From positions 1 to 7,546 of the forward strand of contig JAAZGI010000442.1 of NCBI GenBank assembly GCA_012511315.1: DNA of 7,546 bases, read 5' to 3'. This DNA is from Clostridium sp. GTDB taxonomy: Bacteria > Bacillota > Clostridia > Clostridiales > Clostridiaceae. The notes below the pieces were generated by a model. It saw only the letters and a list, made by a program, of their open reading frames with translations. It did no database searches and was not told the origin of the DNA. Of the stretch, positions 6,200 through 7,546 are shown in pieces. The position numbers and the translations under genes are program-made. Each line of letters starts with the position of its first letter. Positions within the stretch are counted from its first letter, which is position 1.

Positions 6200-6803
6200 A
6201 CTCAGCCATCCTTTCGAGGTATCTTTAGGAAGTTATGGCGGCAATCAAATGTGGTTTAAAAACAAATATATGTTAAAAACCGGCTGTGGCCCGGTTGCTC
6301 TAACCAACCTTTACGCCTGGTTTAAGGGATTGTCTTTATCAAGAGATGACTTTGAAGGTCTCCAAAACCTTACTTCAAAATACCTAAAAGGTCCCGTTGT
6401 TATGCCCCAGCAGTTTATCTTGGGAGCTCGCCGTCTCTTCCGCCAAGAGAGCTATCAATTAAATCCCATTCATTTAACTCTTTTACAAACCAACCCAAAA
6501 ACTTGGAATCAAGGCTTAGCCTTTATAGCCACTTCTTTAGAGTCCGATAATCCCGTGGCTCTTTTAATCGGACCCAATCGCCCAAAGGCTAGCTACCATC
6601 GAGATTTTAGTAATCATTGGGTATTAATTACCGCTATGACACTGTCTAAGGATAAAGATGAAGTTCGCCTCACTGTCAGCTCTTGGGGAGCCGTCTATCA
6701 CTTGGATTTAAAAGCTCTCCTTGATTCAAAATTTTTCCTTTCCCTCGTTTCTCTCCGCATCAAAAAAAGCTCAACCAAGGAGCCATCAATTGCCTTGGAT
6801 TAG
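6174..6803 (+). CDS. Papain-like (C39-like) cysteine peptidase-fold hypothetical protein
   Basis: This 209-residue protein resembles a family of uncharacterised clostridial proteins with an N-terminal GGNQxWF (22-28) followed by a Gly-Cys-Gly motif (37-39). The order of motifs fits a papain-like fold: candidate nucleophile Cys38 at the start of a helix (TGCGPVALTNLYAW), candidate His148 at the start of a strand (NHWVLITAM), then VSSWG (168-172), comparable to papain's NSWG but with Ser at the Asn position. A Cys-His pair could therefore be active; peptidase activity is inferred. No signal peptide or membrane segment is seen, so it should be cytoplasmic. The ATG at 6174 overlaps the exporter gene by 26 bp in another frame and has AAGG 6 nt upstream; the next ATG (6183) is less well placed. 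Translational coupling to the exporter is likely. A terminator follows about 60 nt after the stop. Confidence 0.85.
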   Translation: MKTMKQTYKLSHPFEVSLGSYGGNQMWFKNKYMLKTGCGPVALTNLYAWFKGLSLSRDDFEGLQNLTSKYLKGPVVMPQQFILGARRLFRQESYQLNPIHLTLLQTNPKTWNQGLAFIATSLESDNPVALLIGPNRPKASYHRDFSNHWVLITAMTLSKDKDEVRLTVSSWGAVYHLDLKALLDSKFFLSLVSLRIKKSSTKEPSIALD

Positions 6804-6861
6804 CATTGGTTGCGCGCTTTAAATCCATTGATTTTAAAAATTAATTTATGGACTAGAATTC

Positions 6862-6917
6862 AAAAACACCTCCCACCTTTTGAGCAAAAGACTCAAGTTA
6901 GGTCAGGAGGTGTTTTT
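6862..6917. terminator. Bidirectional terminator between the exporter operon and the radical SAM gene
   Basis: Perfect 12-bp arms AAAAACACCTCC (6862-6873) and GGAGGTGTTTTT (6906-6917) are extended inward by ACCT/AGGT and TTGAG/CTCAA pairs, making one long imperfect hairpin. The A run on one side and T run on the other give U tails in both directions. It can end the plus-strand pair and the convergent minus-strand gene stopping at 7059. Confidence 0.9.
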
Positions 6918-7046
6918 AATAATATTCTGCATTACATTCTGCTTTGTTTTATCTAAGAATATTCAAAATCAACCAAAACTTTGGCCTCTCGTGCTAACTA
7001 AGCCCTAAGGAGACCCAAATCCAGGTTTTTCGATTTTTCTAGGATT

Positions 7047-7073
7047 TTCTATAATCTTCTATAATCTTCTATA
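7047..7073. repeat. 10-bp tandem repeat across the radical SAM stop codon
   Basis: The unit ATAATCTTCT repeats with period 10 for about 2.7 copies. It covers the last codons and the TAG stop (7061-7059) of the minus-strand gene. Because the stop arises where one unit joins the next, loss or gain of a unit would leave the protein end unchanged. Confidence 0.8.
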
Positions 7074-7546
7074 TCGATCTTTTTTATCTAATCCACCATC
7101 TTTTAAAGCTTCTTCTATTTTATGGAGTAGCAACGCTTTATCTTCACTTAGGGTCCCTTTTAAAGCTAGGTAGTTAGATGCATGGTTGCTTCTAAAAACA
7201 CAGTTTTCTAATTCCAACTTTTCAATTAGCATTTTAGTTTCCAAAAGAACTTCATTGGCAGTTAAAAGTTCAAGCTTCCCATCCTGTACATCGGCATTCA
7301 GCTCTGTACCCCCTTCTAATAATAGGGTTAAGAGTCCAACATAATTTGGGTTGATTTGATTTAACACCTGAGCCGATTCTATAGCATGGATTTTTGAATC
7401 AGCTTTTCCACCAATTCCTGATATTAAAGTGATTGAAAGCTCGATGCCAGAATCCACAACCCTTTGGCCTGCCTCCACCATATCTTTAGCGTTTACGCCC
7501 TTCTTAATATTCGTCAACACCTTGTCACTTCCAGATTCTAAGCCAA
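7059..7546 (-). CDS. Radical SAM protein, C-terminal part (5' end beyond the window)
   Basis: The frame stays open to the right edge, so the true start is outside and the GTG at 7520 is an internal Val codon. The first visible residues read GLESGSDKVL, the glycine/serine-rich motif found late in the TIM-barrel core of many radical SAM enzymes, followed by an Ile/Lys-rich helix and a strand ending in SGIGG. The C-terminal FRSNHASNYL motif, about 45 residues from the end, and a following GTL..DK segment are typical of a COG1032-like group of about 290 residues found in anaerobic Firmicutes, mostly annotated only as radical SAM protein. The iron-sulphur CxxxCxxC motif should lie in the missing half. 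The reaction is unknown. About 161 residues are seen. Confidence 0.88.
   Translation of the reverse strand, partial: GLESGSDKVLTNIKKGVNAKDMVEAGQRVVDSGIELSITLISGIGGKADSKIHAIESAQVLNQINPNYVGLLTLLLEGGTELNADVQDGKLELLTANEVLLETKMLIEKLELENCVFRSNHASNYLALKGTLSEDKALLLHKIEEALKDGGLDKKDRYRRL

Noticed and set aside
6775..6798. CCAAGG/CCTTGG inverted repeat at the end of the papain-like gene
   Set aside because: It lies largely in the last codons with a 12-nt loop and no T run, while a much stronger terminator follows at 6862.
7518..7520. GTG as the start codon of the radical SAM gene
   Set aside because: In-frame codons continue upstream to the window edge and encode the conserved GLESGSDKVL motif, so this GTG is internal.

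Overview
The window looks like chromosomal DNA of a low-GC, anaerobic Firmicute of the Clostridia. The support is a two-iron superoxide reductase, a radical SAM enzyme of a type common in anaerobes, strong AGGAGG-type ribosome binding sites, TTG starts, AT-rich spacers and many U-tailed terminator hairpins. An Eubacteriaceae/Acetobacterium-like host would fit, but that is a guess from protein flavour only. No rRNA, tRNA or CRISPR array was seen. The only hint of a mobile element is a set of short repeats at the extreme left edge.

Layout, left to right. Positions 1-310 hold no gene: three TTCYCAC repeats at the edge and the AT-rich leader of prfC. Peptide chain release factor 3 (prfC, + strand) follows as a single-gene unit. 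It ends in a perfect hairpin that works in both directions and is shared with the next gene. That gene, on the minus strand, encodes an unrecognised 172-residue protein with one N-terminal membrane anchor. An 11-bp tandem repeat lies just beyond its 3' end. Next come two minus-strand genes transcribed in the order apeB (M18 aminopeptidase) then superoxide reductase, closed by a terminator at 2921-2954. The reductase gene also seems to have its own promoter, with an inverted repeat lying over the -10 box.

A 258-bp divergent region (4745-5002), rich in inverted repeats, separates apeB from a plus-strand pair. The first of the pair is a cation diffusion facilitator (metal exporter) whose site residues form an Asn-Asp-Asp-Asp set. 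The second is a papain-like hypothetical protein whose start lies inside the end of the exporter gene, so the two are probably translationally coupled. A long hairpin at 6862-6917 closes this operon and also serves the convergent minus-strand radical SAM gene, which runs off the right edge.

The genes do not form one pathway. They cover translation termination, peptide turnover, oxygen defence and metal export. The most interesting parts are the exporter plus cysteine-peptidase-like pair, the palindromes over the putative start sites of the exporter and superoxide reductase genes, and the unrecognised anchored protein.
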